A DNA stretch of 64,000 nt from CAZNFR01 sp964572225 (GCA_964572225.1 CAZNFR010000005.1:1-64000); one strand, 5' to 3'. Shown: positions 9,268 to 18,630, counted from the first letter of the stretch. Notes: generated by a model not told the origin, from the letters alone. Translations and numbers: made by a program.

Positions 9268-11694
9268 TTACACGTTGGCAATTCGAATTATATCCGCAAA
9301 GATGCCTGCTGCGGTTACTGCGGCGCCTGCTCCGTATCCGCGGATCACCATGGGTTCTTCGCGATATCGTTCCGTTGTAATCAGCACAATATTATTGCTG
9401 GCAGCAAGCTCATACGCCGGATGAGCCGGATCTACCTCTAAAAGCTCTACTTTGCCCTTCCCTTCGCTAAGGCTTGCAACGAACCTCCATCTTTTTTGTT
9501 TCTTTTCCAGAACCTTTCTTTTTTCTTCAAATTCTTCATCCAGCAGCCGGATCTCTTTCCAAAAATTATCCTGGTCGCCCGAGAAACATTTTTCCGGCAG
9601 GAAAGATTTCATTTCAACATCCTCCTCTTCCATTTTATAACCGGACTCCCTGGAAAGTATCAGGAGCTTTCGCATAACATCCTTGCCACTCAGGTCAATT
9701 CTCGGATCCGGTTCGGAAAAACCATTTTCTTTGGCCAGTTCAACAGCCCTGCTGAGTTTTATTTCGCCTGAAAGGGTATTAAATATGAAGTTGAGAGTAC
9801 CAGATAGAACTGCATCAAGCGCCAGGATCCTGTCACCGCTCCGGATCAGGTCATTGATGGTATTGATAATTGGAAGACCTGCACCGGCATTGGTCTCGAA
9901 GCTGAACTTGACACCTTTTTTGCGGGATTTCATTTTAAGTTCATGGTAAAGGCTGTAAGACGAAGAGCAGGCGATCTTATTTGCAGTCACTACAGAGACA
10001 TACTGATCAAACAATCTTCCATAAAAGGAGGATACATACTCACTGGCTGTACAATCGATAAAGACCTGGTTCCTGAGATTGAGTCTTTTCATTTCGGCCA
10101 GAAATTTCTCCAGATCCGCCTTTTCACCCTGGTCGAGGACGGCCTGATAATTGTCGAGGTCTATTCCTTCCTCGTCCAAAAGCATTTTCCGGGAATTAGT
10201 GATCCCAATTATCTTAATGTTAAGGTTATGATCCCTCATCAAATGTGAGGATTGTTGTTTGATCTGGGCAATGAGGTCCTTTCCGACAGTTCCTGTTCCT
10301 GCCAGGTAAAGGTGAAGGTCTTTGTAATGGGAAAGGAAGAATCCTTCATGGATCACATTCAGTGATTTTCTCAACTGTTCTTGTTGGATCACCACAGAGA
10401 TATTTCTTTCAGATGATCCTTGTGCAGTTGCAATAACCGAAATACCGTTCCTTCCCAGGGAGATGAACAGATTTGCTGATATTCCGGGGGTATTTCTCAT
10501 TTTTTCCCCGACTATGGCAATTATGGAGAGGGCCCTTTCAACCTCAAGGTCAATTATATTTTTGATCTCCAGTTCTATGCTGAACTCTTCACGAATGGCC
10601 TTAACTGCTTTTTCGGTATCGGAAGGATCGATGGCAAAACTTATGGAGTATTCTGAGGATGCCTGTGTGATCAGAATAATATTCACTTCCCTGGAGGCAA
10701 GGGCAGAAAAAAGCCGCATGGAAATTCCTGTGACCCCGGGGAGACCACTTCCCTGGAGAGTGATCAGATCTATGTTGTCAATGGAAGAGATTCCCTTAAT
10801 GGGACTTTCTGAAAAATTCTCGCCCGACTGGCTGATCAGAGTTCCTTTTGCAGCCGGATTGAAGGTATTCCGTATGGTGATCGGAATATTCTTTTTGTAA
10901 GCGGGATGGAGAGTGGGTGTATAGAGAACTTTGGCACCGAAGTGAGATAACTCGAGAGCTTCGGAATAGCTGAGGCTGCTGATCACATAGGCTTTGCTTA
11001 CCATACGCGGATCGGCCGTCATGAATCCATCTACATCTGTCCAGATTTCCAGTGCCTCCGCATTCAGGGCTGCAGCAATAATGGCTGCTGTATAATCAGA
11101 TCCCCCACGACCCAGTGTGGTGATCTGCCCTTTTTCGTTTGATGCGATGAATCCGGGAATTACCGCTATGGATTCCAGGTTTCTCAGAGATTCCCTGATT
11201 GAAGTGTTTGTCAGCCCGAAATTCACGTTGGCTTTGCCGTGAGTATTGTCCGTTTTTATGAAATTCCTTGCATCTATGCATCTGGCGGAGGAGAAAGAAT
11301 TGCTTATAATGAAGGAAGAAAGTCTTTCACCAAAACTAAGCAGGTGGTCCTGTGTTTTTAGGGCGAGGTCCCTTACAAGGTACACCCCGTAAAGCAGATC
11401 TTCCATTTCATCGAAGAGGGTGTTAATATGATTAATACAGGCCTCTTTTTTTTCAGGGATCAGAAGTTCTTCCACGGCTTCGAGGTGCCTTTTCCTCATT
11501 TTGAAAAGATCGTCTTTATACTCTTCCCTGCCCTCGGAGGCATTCCGGCTCATTTCAATGATCTGATCGGTTACCCCTCTGAAAGCGGAGACCACAACGA
11601 CTATGGGGCCTGATTGCTCCTCAACAATTTTGATTACATTTCTGATGCTGGAAGGGGAGCCAACCGAGGAACCGCCGAATTTTAAAACTTTCAT
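9268..11694 (-). CDS. thrA: Bifunctional aspartokinase / homoserine dehydrogenase
   Basis: ThrA catalyses the first and third steps from aspartate to homoserine. The aspartokinase half opens with KVLKFGGSSVGSP and contains GRGGSDYTAA. Two ACT-type regulatory regions follow (around residues 315-455), then the homoserine dehydrogenase with its NAD(P) motif LYLAGTGTVGKD, TANKIAC and SGTLNFIFN. The 808-residue length is typical of the fused ThrA/MetL enzymes. It heads the operon with the HAD gene, thrB and thrC. Threonine feedback through the ACT domains is the known behaviour of this family; lysine or methionine specificity cannot be excluded from sequence alone. Confidence 0.96.
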   Translation of the reverse strand: MKVLKFGGSSVGSPSSIRNVIKIVEEQSGPIVVVVSAFRGVTDQIIEMSRNASEGREEYKDDLFKMRKRHLEAVEELLIPEKKEACINHINTLFDEMEDLLYGVYLVRDLALKTQDHLLSFGERLSSFIISNSFSSARCIDARNFIKTDNTHGKANVNFGLTNTSIRESLRNLESIAVIPGFIASNEKGQITTLGRGGSDYTAAIIAAALNAEALEIWTDVDGFMTADPRMVSKAYVISSLSYSEALELSHFGAKVLYTPTLHPAYKKNIPITIRNTFNPAAKGTLISQSGENFSESPIKGISSIDNIDLITLQGSGLPGVTGISMRLFSALASREVNIILITQASSEYSISFAIDPSDTEKAVKAIREEFSIELEIKNIIDLEVERALSIIAIVGEKMRNTPGISANLFISLGRNGISVIATAQGSSERNISVVIQQEQLRKSLNVIHEGFFLSHYKDLHLYLAGTGTVGKDLIAQIKQQSSHLMRDHNLNIKIIGITNSRKMLLDEEGIDLDNYQAVLDQGEKADLEKFLAEMKRLNLRNQVFIDCTASEYVSSFYGRLFDQYVSVVTANKIACSSSYSLYHELKMKSRKKGVKFSFETNAGAGLPIINTINDLIRSGDRILALDAVLSGTLNFIFNTLSGEIKLSRAVELAKENGFSEPDPRIDLSGKDVMRKLLILSRESGYKMEEEDVEMKSFLPEKCFSGDQDNFWKEIRLLDEEFEEKRKVLEKKQKRWRFVASLSEGKGKVELLEVDPAHPAYELAASNNIVLITTERYREEPMVIRGYGAGAAVTAAGIFADIIRIANV

Positions 11695-11754
11695 AAAGCT
11701 GGATTTTTACAAGGCCGGAGAGTGATTTTGTTTATGATATAATCCTATATGTAC

Positions 11755-12630
11755 TTAAATACCTGATACTTCAACACTCCGGTCTACCTTCCGTATCAGC
11801 CCCTGAAGGACATTTCCCGGACCCACTTCAGTAAAAGAAACTGCTCCTGCTTCGATCATGGCCCTTACGATCTGTGTCCATCGTACCGGACTGGTTAACT
11901 GGTCAATCAGCTTTGATTTAATTACCTCCGGATTTTCGGAGGGGGCAGCATCGGTATTCTGAAAGACAGGACAAACCGGTTGGCTGAAGTGAGTTGAATT
12001 TATGGCTTCGGCCAGCTCTTTTCGCGCAGGCTCCATAAGCGGAGAATGGAAAGCCCCTCCCACTGAAAGCTTTATGGCTCTTTTAGCACCGGCAGCACTC
12101 AGCTTCTCAATGGCCAGGTCAATACCTTTAACCGAACCGGAGATCACAATCTGACCGGGACTGTTATAATTGGCGGGTACCACAACTTCATCAATTTCTT
12201 TACAGGCTCTTTCCACAACCTCATCCTCCAGTCCGATGATTGCTGCCATGGTTGAAGGCTCAGCCTCACAGGCTTTCTGCATGGCCAAGGCTCTATTATA
12301 AACCAGCTTTAGGCCGTCTTCAAAACTGAGAGATCTGTTCGCAACCAGGGCAGAAAACTCCCCCAGTGAATGACCCGCAACCATATCTGGGGTGAATTCT
12401 GAACCCAAACTTTCGGCTAAAAGAACAGAATGTAGAAAGATGGCGGGCTGTGTAACCCGGGTTTGCCTGAGATCCTCATCTGTTCCTTCAAACATCAGAT
12501 CGGTGATGCGGAACCCCAGAATCTCATTGGCCTGATCAAATTTATTCTTAATATTTTCACTTCCTTCATATAATTCTTTGCCCATTCCTGAAAACTGGGC
12601 TCCCTGGCCGGGAAAAACAAAAGCCTTCAT
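11755..12630 (-). CDS. fabD: Malonyl-CoA:ACP transacylase
   Basis: FabD loads malonate onto acyl carrier protein for fatty-acid synthesis. It has the GQGAQFSGMG start, nucleophile Ser88 in GHSLGEFSA, and the catalytic His195 in GGAFHSPLME. The 291 residues match the stand-alone bacterial enzyme. It is not in a fab cluster here, lying between thrA (60 bases downstream) and folE (upstream on the same strand). A -7-like box is found 29 bases before the start. Confidence 0.96.
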   Translation of the reverse strand: MKAFVFPGQGAQFSGMGKELYEGSENIKNKFDQANEILGFRITDLMFEGTDEDLRQTRVTQPAIFLHSVLLAESLGSEFTPDMVAGHSLGEFSALVANRSLSFEDGLKLVYNRALAMQKACEAEPSTMAAIIGLEDEVVERACKEIDEVVVPANYNSPGQIVISGSVKGIDLAIEKLSAAGAKRAIKLSVGGAFHSPLMEPARKELAEAINSTHFSQPVCPVFQNTDAAPSENPEVIKSKLIDQLTSPVRWTQIVRAMIEAGAVSFTEVGPGNVLQGLIRKVDRSVEVSGI

Positions 12631-12658
12631 ACTTAGTTCCTTTTTTTTTAGTTTGAGG

Positions 12659-12666
12659 CAAAAATA
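12659..12666 (-). promoter_or_regulatory. Predicted -7 element for fabD
   Basis: The minus strand reads TATTTTTG, a match to the Bacteroidota TAnnTTTG consensus, placing transcription start roughly 22 bases before fabD. No convincing -33 box was seen. Confidence 0.4.
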
Positions 12667-12752
12667 GTCAGTAGAAATCTAATAATTTACTATTTAAAGT
12701 AAAATTTGTGTAAACTGAAAGAATGAATGGTCTTGCAGAATAAGATTGAAAT

Positions 12753-13391
12753 TCAGGAAAGCCTTGAGCCGATAAGGTGAAAGAACTCCTCTCTTGTGTC
12801 TCCATTGGTTAAAAACTCACCGGTAAAAGCCGAGGTGGTGGTGACGGAAGTAGATTTTTGTACACCTCTCATTACCATGCACATATGTCTTGCTTCAATA
12901 ACCACTGCAACCCCCAGAGGACTGAGAGTCTGATCAATGCAATCGCGGATCTGAATGGTTAATCTTTCCTGGACTTGTAATCTTCGGGCAAAAGCCTCGG
13001 TAACCCTGGCCAGTTTGCTAAGTCCGGTAATTACCCCATTGGGAATATAGGCTATGTGGACCTTTCCATAAAAGGGCAACAGGTGATGCTCACAAAGGGA
13101 AAAAAGTTCAATATCCTTTACCATTACAATCTCCTTGTACTCCTCTTTGAAAAGAGCGGATTTCAGGATCTGAACAGGGTCGATTCCATAACCCTTGGTA
13201 AGATACTGTAAAGCTTTGGCTACCCTTTCCGGAGTTTTTTCGAGGCCTTCTCTTTGAGGATTTTCTCCAAGGAAGGACAAAATATCTTTATACCTGGCAG
13301 ATATTTCTTCGGTAACCCCTTTATCAAATCGGGTTACTTCTTCAAAACCGTTGCCATTTCCATTTTCCGGGTTTCGTGATTCTATTTTCAT
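12753..13391 (-). CDS. folE: GTP cyclohydrolase I, type IA
   Basis: FolE converts GTP to 7,8-dihydroneopterin triphosphate for folate, and in some bacteria for queuosine or biopterin. With the start at ATG 13391 the protein has 212 residues. Zinc ligands are C100 and H103 (SLCEHHLLPF) and C171 (HMCMVMRG). The ERLTIQI and GVAVVIEARH segments are typical. An upstream in-frame ATG at 13433 adds 14 residues with no family similarity and is less likely. The downstream neighbour on the message is fabD; the upstream one is a PTPS/QueD protein that uses the FolE product. Confidence 0.95.
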   Translation of the reverse strand: MKIESRNPENGNGNGFEEVTRFDKGVTEEISARYKDILSFLGENPQREGLEKTPERVAKALQYLTKGYGIDPVQILKSALFKEEYKEIVMVKDIELFSLCEHHLLPFYGKVHIAYIPNGVITGLSKLARVTEAFARRLQVQERLTIQIRDCIDQTLSPLGVAVVIEARHMCMVMRGVQKSTSVTTTSAFTGEFLTNGDTREEFFHLIGSRLS

Positions 13392-13481
13392 GTATATATT
13401 CTTTGACCTGCGGTAAATCTGGCAGGGTAACATTTGGCAATGAGACTGGAAAAACTTGCAAATTAAGCGAATAAGCGGGAG

Positions 13482-13895
13482 TTATTCCCCATAATACTCG
13501 ACAAAATTATTTTCAGTTTCATCTATGCGGATCTTATGAAGTTCCACACCCAATTCTTTTACTCCGGGAATGAGTTGTTCCCAAATTTTGACAACCAGGT
13601 TTTCCGTGCTGATTATGGTATCAGAGAGAAAATCAACCTCAAGATTGAGATTTTTATGATCCACTTTTTCAATTATTTCTTTTTTAATAAGTTGCCCAAG
13701 TTTTTTCAGGTCACAGACATAACCGGTCTGAGGATCTATTTCTCCTTTTACCGTAACCCACATTGTATAGTTGTGTCCATGCCATTTGGGATTGGAACAT
13801 GCTCCGAAAATTTCGGAATTCCTTTTATCCGACCAGTTTTCATTGAATAGCCTGTGTGCAGCGCTGAAACGTTCGCGTCTTGTTACGAGTACCAT
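13482..13895 (-). CDS. 6-pyruvoyl-tetrahydropterin synthase / 6-carboxytetrahydropterin synthase family
   Basis: This T-fold enzyme acts on dihydroneopterin triphosphate. The zinc ligands are H14 (FSAAHRL), H39 and H41 (WHGHNY). The putative catalytic Cys33 sits in GACSNPKWHGHNY, the spacing seen in eukaryote-type PTPS rather than the CxxxHGH spacing of classical E. coli QueD. Length is 137 residues. It lies 90 bases upstream of folE on the same strand, so both enzymes may be co-expressed. No queC, queE or sepiapterin reductase gene is in the window, so the product (queuosine precursor or tetrahydropterin) is open. Confidence 0.85.
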   Translation of the reverse strand: MVLVTRRERFSAAHRLFNENWSDKRNSEIFGACSNPKWHGHNYTMWVTVKGEIDPQTGYVCDLKKLGQLIKKEIIEKVDHKNLNLEVDFLSDTIISTENLVVKIWEQLIPGVKELGVELHKIRIDETENNFVEYYGE

Positions 13896-13966
13896 TGTTT
13901 TTAATTGTTTTCAATATGTAATTGGACAAAGGGAAGGAAGATTTTCGCATTCGAAGGATAATGTAC

Positions 13967-13974
13967 TAAATTTG
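13967..13974 (+). promoter_or_regulatory. Predicted -7 element for mqnB-mqnD-hldD
   Basis: TAAATTTG matches TAnnTTTG. The implied transcription start is about 24 bases before the mqnB ATG at 14005. A weak TTTTC stretch lies near the expected -33 position. Confidence 0.45.
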
Positions 13975-14004
13975 AACCGGTTTTGCCAGTCCAAACGGTA
14001 TTTT

Positions 14005-14709
14005 ATGTCAAACAGCAGCAATTCCCCTCCCCGCATCCTGATTGTAGTCAGTTCGATCACTGAGCTTAATCTAATGGAAGAAACACTCCTCATCCGGAAA
14101 AGTTTGGAAAGGGGTCTTTACTATTCCTCTCTTCCGGGGGTTCAATGTGATTTTCTTTGTCCGGGGCCCGGATTGTTTCCCCTTGTTTACCGGCTGGGGC
14201 AAATTCTAAGCAGGAGTACCTACGATCTGGTAATCAATGCAGGTATTTGTGGCAGTTTTTCCAAAGACCTGAAAAACGGATCTCTGGTAAATGTGAGAGA
14301 GGATTGCTTTGCAGATTTTGGGGCAGAGGATCAGGGCAGGTTTCTCAGGGCCGGGGAATTGGGTTTGCTGGATCCCGATGAATTTCCTTTTGAGAATGGG
14401 TTCATTGTGAATTCACCCGGACCCTATTCGCATTTTTTCGACAAACTGCAAGCGGTTCGGGGAATCAGCGTTATGAGGGTTACCGGTACGGAGGAGACGG
14501 CATCTCTTTGGAAAGAATTATACAATCCGGTTGTTGAAAGTATGGAGGGTGCCGGGTTTTTTTATGTATGCCGTATGGAAAATACTAACTTTGTACAGAT
14601 CAGGGCGGTTTCCAACCGGGTTGGGAAAAGAGATCTGGCATCCTGGGATATTCCAGTTGCCATGAGGGCCCTGACAAGTTTTTTAAAGGATCTCTTAAGG
14701 CATGACTAA
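14005..14709 (+). CDS. mqnB: Futalosine hydrolase
   Basis: MqnB hydrolyses futalosine, or its aminodeoxy form, to dehypoxanthinyl futalosine and the base in the alternative menaquinone pathway. It is a nucleoside-phosphorylase-fold protein: the sequence shows INAGICGSF and the ribose-binding VESMEGAGF motif. ATG 14005 gives 234 residues and lies just after a -7 box; the longer open frame overlaps the divergent queD-like gene and has no family similarity. It overlaps mqnD by 8 bases, and that partner confirms the pathway assignment. Confidence 0.9.
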   Translation: MSNSSNSPPRILIVVSSITELNLMEETLLIRKSLERGLYYSSLPGVQCDFLCPGPGLFPLVYRLGQILSRSTYDLVINAGICGSFSKDLKNGSLVNVREDCFADFGAEDQGRFLRAGELGLLDPDEFPFENGFIVNSPGPYSHFFDKLQAVRGISVMRVTGTEETASLWKELYNPVVESMEGAGFFYVCRMENTNFVQIRAVSNRVGKRDLASWDIPVAMRALTSFLKDLLRHD

Positions 14710-15562
14710 GAAAAAAATACAACTGGGCTTTTCCCCTTGTCCCAACGATACCTTTATGTTTTTCGCCCTTGTACATGGTCTCATTGATACCGGCGGACTC
14801 GAATATGAGATTGAAATGTCTGATATCGAAGATCTTAATCGAAGGGTGCTCGATGGAAATTTACTTTTATCCAAGATCAGTTATGCAGCATTTCCCGAAG
14901 TATCGGATCGATATAGAATTCTGAATGCCGGAAGCGCCCTTGGATTCAGGAACGGTCCTCTGGTGGTAAGCAAACGGCGGATCTATCCTGATGAACTTTT
15001 TGATGCCCTGATTGCGATACCCGGGGAAATGACCACGGCCAATTTTTTGTTACAGAATTTTTATCCCGATGCCCGTAAAAAACGAACTTACCTTTTTTCC
15101 GAAATTGAAGAAGCAGTACTTTCCGATGAAGCAGATGCCGGATTGCTCATACATGAAAGCAGGTTTACCTATTTATCCAAAGGATTAAAGCTTGTGGATG
15201 ATCTTGGGGAGAAATGGGAAGATGCCTGCCATTTGCCTGTTCCCCTGGGTTGCATTGTCGCTTTGCGGGAGATGGGAGATGAGTTAACGACACAGGTAGA
15301 GAAGCACATAAGGGAAAGTATACAATTCGCCTTCCAGAATCCCAGAGTCCCACTCGACTGGATCAAAAAATTTTCCCGGGAGCTTTCAGACGAAGTTATT
15401 CATCAGCATATTGATCTTTATGTAAATTCTTTTTCGCTTGAGCTGGGGGAGGAAGGCAGAGAAGCCGTGAATTTTTTATACGAGCAGGGGTTGAAAAGCG
15501 GGGTCTTCAACATAACCGATAAAGAATGGTTTTTTACGAATTCGAAACAGAACCGCATATGA
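14702..15562 (+). CDS. mqnD: 1,4-dihydroxy-6-naphthoate synthase
   Basis: MqnD converts cyclic dehypoxanthinyl futalosine to 1,4-dihydroxy-6-naphthoate, the naphthoquinone precursor of menaquinone. This is a periplasmic-binding-protein-like fold acting in the cytoplasm, with the family start LGFSPCPNDTFMF, SKISYAAFP and GSALGFRNGPLVV. Length (286) is typical. It overlaps mqnB by 8 bases and hldD by the 4-base ATGA, so the three are probably translationally coupled. MqnA, MqnC and MqnE are not in this window. Confidence 0.94.
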   Translation: MTKKKIQLGFSPCPNDTFMFFALVHGLIDTGGLEYEIEMSDIEDLNRRVLDGNLLLSKISYAAFPEVSDRYRILNAGSALGFRNGPLVVSKRRIYPDELFDALIAIPGEMTTANFLLQNFYPDARKKRTYLFSEIEEAVLSDEADAGLLIHESRFTYLSKGLKLVDDLGEKWEDACHLPVPLGCIVALREMGDELTTQVEKHIRESIQFAFQNPRVPLDWIKKFSRELSDEVIHQHIDLYVNSFSLELGEEGREAVNFLYEQGLKSGVFNITDKEWFFTNSKQNRI

Positions 15563-16524
15563 TAGTAATTACTGGAGCAGCCGGATTTATAGGATCCAAT
15601 ATGGTTAGCAGACTTAATGAGGAAGGATATAAGGACCTTATTCTTGTAGATGATTTCAGCAGGAATGAAAAAGAAAAGAATTTTCGGAATAAGACCTTCG
15701 CTTCCCTGATTAAACGAATGGATTTTCCCCATTGGCTCAGGGAAAATCAACGTCAGATCGAATTTGTGTTTCACCTGGGTGCCAGGACAGATACCACCGA
15801 ACCGCGCAGGGAGATCTTTAACGAACTGAATTTGGATTACTCAAAAACAGTCTGGAAAATCTGCACCGAATTTGGGATCCCACTGGTTTATGCTTCTTCT
15901 GCCGCAACCTACGGTGAAGGAGAATTGGGATATAAGGATGATCACGATATTATTCCGGTTCTTAAGCCTCTCAATGAGTACGGGCGCTCCAAGAATGAAT
16001 TTGATAAATGGGTACTTAAACAGGAAAAATTTCCCTTTTTCTGGGCAGGTCTTAAATTCTTCAATGTTTATGGCCCGAATGAGTACCATAAAGGCCGGAT
16101 GGCGTCGGTTGTTTTTCATGCATTCAATCAGATCCGTGAGAAAGGGGAAATGAATTTGTTCCGCTCCCATAATGAACAATATAAGGACGGGGAACAGTTG
16201 CGCGATTTCATTTATGTTAAGGACGTAATTGATGTGATGTTTTGGATGATGGAAACCCGGAAAAATCCGGGGATCTATAATCTCGGAACCGGAAAGGCAC
16301 GTACGTTTCTGGATCTGGTCAGTGGGGTCTTCCAAGCTATGGACAGAAAGCCTGTTATTCATTTTATCGATACCCCGGAAGACATCCGGGATAAGTACCA
16401 GTACTTTACCGAGGCGACCATGGGAAAACTCAAAACGGCTGGGTATCCAGGTGAGTTTACGACTCTCGAAAGAGGGGTGGAGGACTATGTTCAAAACTAT
16501 CTGTTGGCAGGTTCTTATAATTGA
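15559..16524 (+). CDS. hldD: ADP-L-glycero-D-manno-heptose 6-epimerase
   Basis: HldD epimerises ADP-D,D-heptose to the L,D form used in the LPS inner core. It is a short-chain dehydrogenase/extended SDR: the NADP-binding GAAGFIGSN is at the N-terminus, followed by HLGARTDTT, SSAATYG, the YxxxK pair in YGRSKNEFDKW, and the HldD-specific NVYGPNEYHKGRMASV. The start at 15559 overlaps the mqnD stop by ATGA; longer starts have no family support. GmhB, another enzyme of the same pathway, is encoded at 33002-33493. Confidence 0.94.
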   Translation: MIVITGAAGFIGSNMVSRLNEEGYKDLILVDDFSRNEKEKNFRNKTFASLIKRMDFPHWLRENQRQIEFVFHLGARTDTTEPRREIFNELNLDYSKTVWKICTEFGIPLVYASSAATYGEGELGYKDDHDIIPVLKPLNEYGRSKNEFDKWVLKQEKFPFFWAGLKFFNVYGPNEYHKGRMASVVFHAFNQIREKGEMNLFRSHNEQYKDGEQLRDFIYVKDVIDVMFWMMETRKNPGIYNLGTGKARTFLDLVSGVFQAMDRKPVIHFIDTPEDIRDKYQYFTEATMGKLKTAGYPGEFTTLERGVEDYVQNYLLAGSYN

Positions 16525-16602
16525 AATATCTTTACAGGATAAGTTGGTTTCAAGAAAAAAATCAACCAGACTGTTTACTAACACACCATTGCTTCCTACG
16601 GG

Positions 16603-18408
16603 ATGAAAACAGAACTTGCACGTAGCCTGAACAACTTCCTTTCTTTGTTGATCGTTGCCGGGATTTTTTATTTCCTTATTCCGCTTGTTTCTTTAGTATT
16701 GCTATTGCCCGGGGCCCTTCTACTCTTGTCGGCTCTTGATTACCGGACTCAAAATCGTAAACCCGATTATCTTTTCGGACTGGAAACAGGGAACGAATTT
16801 CTGAGCCGAAAGGGAGGCATATGGTTATTACTAAAATACCCGGTTATTTTTCTTGGGCTGGTTTTTGATCTTGTAATCTGGATACTTAATGGGGTTTTGG
16901 TCCTTTTTCGTTTCTTTACCGATGCATTGTTACTGGTAAGAGAAGTTCTTTTCTGGGTTTTTCATGCCGTGATCTGGTTTCTGGGTCTGTTTGTTCCACC
17001 CTTGGTAATTGTATTCAGGAGCTTCATTCATTATTTTTTAAGATGGCCCTGGTGGATTTACCGTTGTACTTTCCATAACACAAAGCTTGCCTTTTACTGG
17101 CTTTTCCTCAGGATCGCTTTCAGGGGAGCTTTCCTTGCCTTGTTCATCCTTTTGATTTTTTATGGAACGGCAGTGATTATTGAAGTTTACCCTCTGATCT
17201 ATGTCGGGTTGGCCTTTGCTCTGCTTCCCCTTACCTGGGCATATACCGAAATCGGCGCTCTTCGCCAGAGAGACAACCAGATTACCTCCTACAAGCGGGT
17301 AAGAAAACTTTTTTCCAGAGGGATGGAATCTGTCAGAGCTGTCCTTTTTTATCTTTCTTCCCTGGTGGTATTGCTTGTGCTTCAGATTTTACTTTACATG
17401 CTGGGATGGATACCCGACGTGGGATTCAGTCTGCTGGGGATTAGCCTGAACATAGGAACGCTTATCAGTATTGTAATTCTATTTATGGCAGTTATACTGC
17501 TATTTTCCAAGTTTCTTATTCCTCCCTATATTTTGCAGGACCGAAAGCATGAGAACAATCTTTCCTCCTCCCTTTATTTCCTTGGAATCATCGGTAGGAA
17601 ATTCCTACGATACCTTTTTGCCCATGTTCCTGCTCTGGTTTTTGGTGTTTTCCTTATGCTTCTCCCTGCAATTATTATGATTACCGCCGGATGGATCAGC
17701 ATCAATATAAAAAATACCGTTCTGGATACCCGTATCAACTCCATGGTCCAAAAGGAGAAGAAGGCTGAAGGGATTGAAGCATACCGGATAGGGGCCAGAA
17801 CCGACCAATTGAGATACTATAGAGAATATCCTTTCAATTTTATTTCCGGTTTCAGAGGAATTAAGGAGGAAATGAAACGAAATCAGTGGTTATCTGCCAA
17901 TATTGATTCATCCCTAGAGAATATCAGAAGATCCGAAAGGATGTTCAATCAGGATGTTGACTCCCTGAAAAATGAAATCTCCCTTTTAGAGGCCAAAACC
18001 GATTCCATAAGCAAGATAAGAGCCGACCTGAGGAAACAAAACCTGCAACAAAAGATTGAAGAATTCAACATTTGGAAATTATCGAGACAACAGGATATTT
18101 TCAGAGAGACTGCCCGGTTGGAAAGTTCCAAAAATCTGGTAAAACAACTGCCCCTGGTATTTCTTTTCTCGGCTATTTGGGCTTCGCTGCTTGGGGGACT
18201 CATCCTGGCGGTTTTCATCTCCTATCTTGGGAATCTCTATTTTGAGCTTTATTCTCTGGGGGAGGACAGTAAACCCACTTACCTTAGACAATTATTCCAT
18301 AAATTCAGAGAAAAGGATAGGAATCAGCCCTTACTTGGATTTACCCTGCTTTTCATCCTGTTAACAGGGATGGGGATTGCCTGGTTTTTCCTTTACTTAT
18401 CGAACTGA
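16603..18408 (+). CDS. Polytopic membrane protein of unknown function
   Basis: This 601-residue inner-membrane protein was not recognised. It has about twelve hydrophobic segments: roughly ten in residues 10-365, then a soluble, charged and coiled-coil-prone stretch (about 370-510, rich in Glu, Lys, Arg and Gln), then two C-terminal membrane segments. There are no obvious catalytic motifs or transporter signatures. It follows hldD by 78 bases and could share its transcript. The last 16 bases overlap the 3' end of the convergent DUF1858-type gene. The coiled-coil loop between membrane segments suggests a scaffolding or mechanosensitive role, but this is only inference. Confidence 0.75.
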   Translation: MKTELARSLNNFLSLLIVAGIFYFLIPLVSLVLLLPGALLLLSALDYRTQNRKPDYLFGLETGNEFLSRKGGIWLLLKYPVIFLGLVFDLVIWILNGVLVLFRFFTDALLLVREVLFWVFHAVIWFLGLFVPPLVIVFRSFIHYFLRWPWWIYRCTFHNTKLAFYWLFLRIAFRGAFLALFILLIFYGTAVIIEVYPLIYVGLAFALLPLTWAYTEIGALRQRDNQITSYKRVRKLFSRGMESVRAVLFYLSSLVVLLVLQILLYMLGWIPDVGFSLLGISLNIGTLISIVILFMAVILLFSKFLIPPYILQDRKHENNLSSSLYFLGIIGRKFLRYLFAHVPALVFGVFLMLLPAIIMITAGWISINIKNTVLDTRINSMVQKEKKAEGIEAYRIGARTDQLRYYREYPFNFISGFRGIKEEMKRNQWLSANIDSSLENIRRSERMFNQDVDSLKNEISLLEAKTDSISKIRADLRKQNLQQKIEEFNIWKLSRQQDIFRETARLESSKNLVKQLPLVFLFSAIWASLLGGLILAVFISYLGNLYFELYSLGEDSKPTYLRQLFHKFREKDRNQPLLGFTLLFILLTGMGIAWFFLYLSN

Positions 18409-18608
18409 TCATGCAATTTATTGAGATCACGCACAAAAGCACTGATTTCATCCTCATCAAATCCTTTTTCCCTTGCTGCTTCTTCGAGGGTTCCCCAAAC
18501 CGGTTCACCACAGGCAATGCATTTAATCCCTTTTTCTGAAAGGTATTTTACGGCTGCTGGCAATGTGGTTACCAGGTCATCAATGCTTGTTTCTTTCCTT
18601 ATAATCAT
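18393..18608 (-). CDS. Small DUF1858-type protein with CxxC motif
   Basis: This 71-residue cytoplasmic protein resembles DUF1858 and the ScdA N-terminal domain. It shows the pattern of a short helix (SIDDLVTTLPAAVKYL), then GIKCIACGEPVWGTLEEAA with a CIAC pair. Such proteins are often linked to redox or iron-sulfur processes, but no function is established. It ends inside the convergent membrane-protein gene (16-base overlap). A -7-like box 23 bases before the ATG supports it as a real gene. Confidence 0.8.
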   Translation of the reverse strand: MIIRKETSIDDLVTTLPAAVKYLSEKGIKCIACGEPVWGTLEEAAREKGFDEDEISAFVRDLNKLHDQFDK

Positions 18609-18630
18609 ATCCCTTGTTTTTAAAGTTCCG

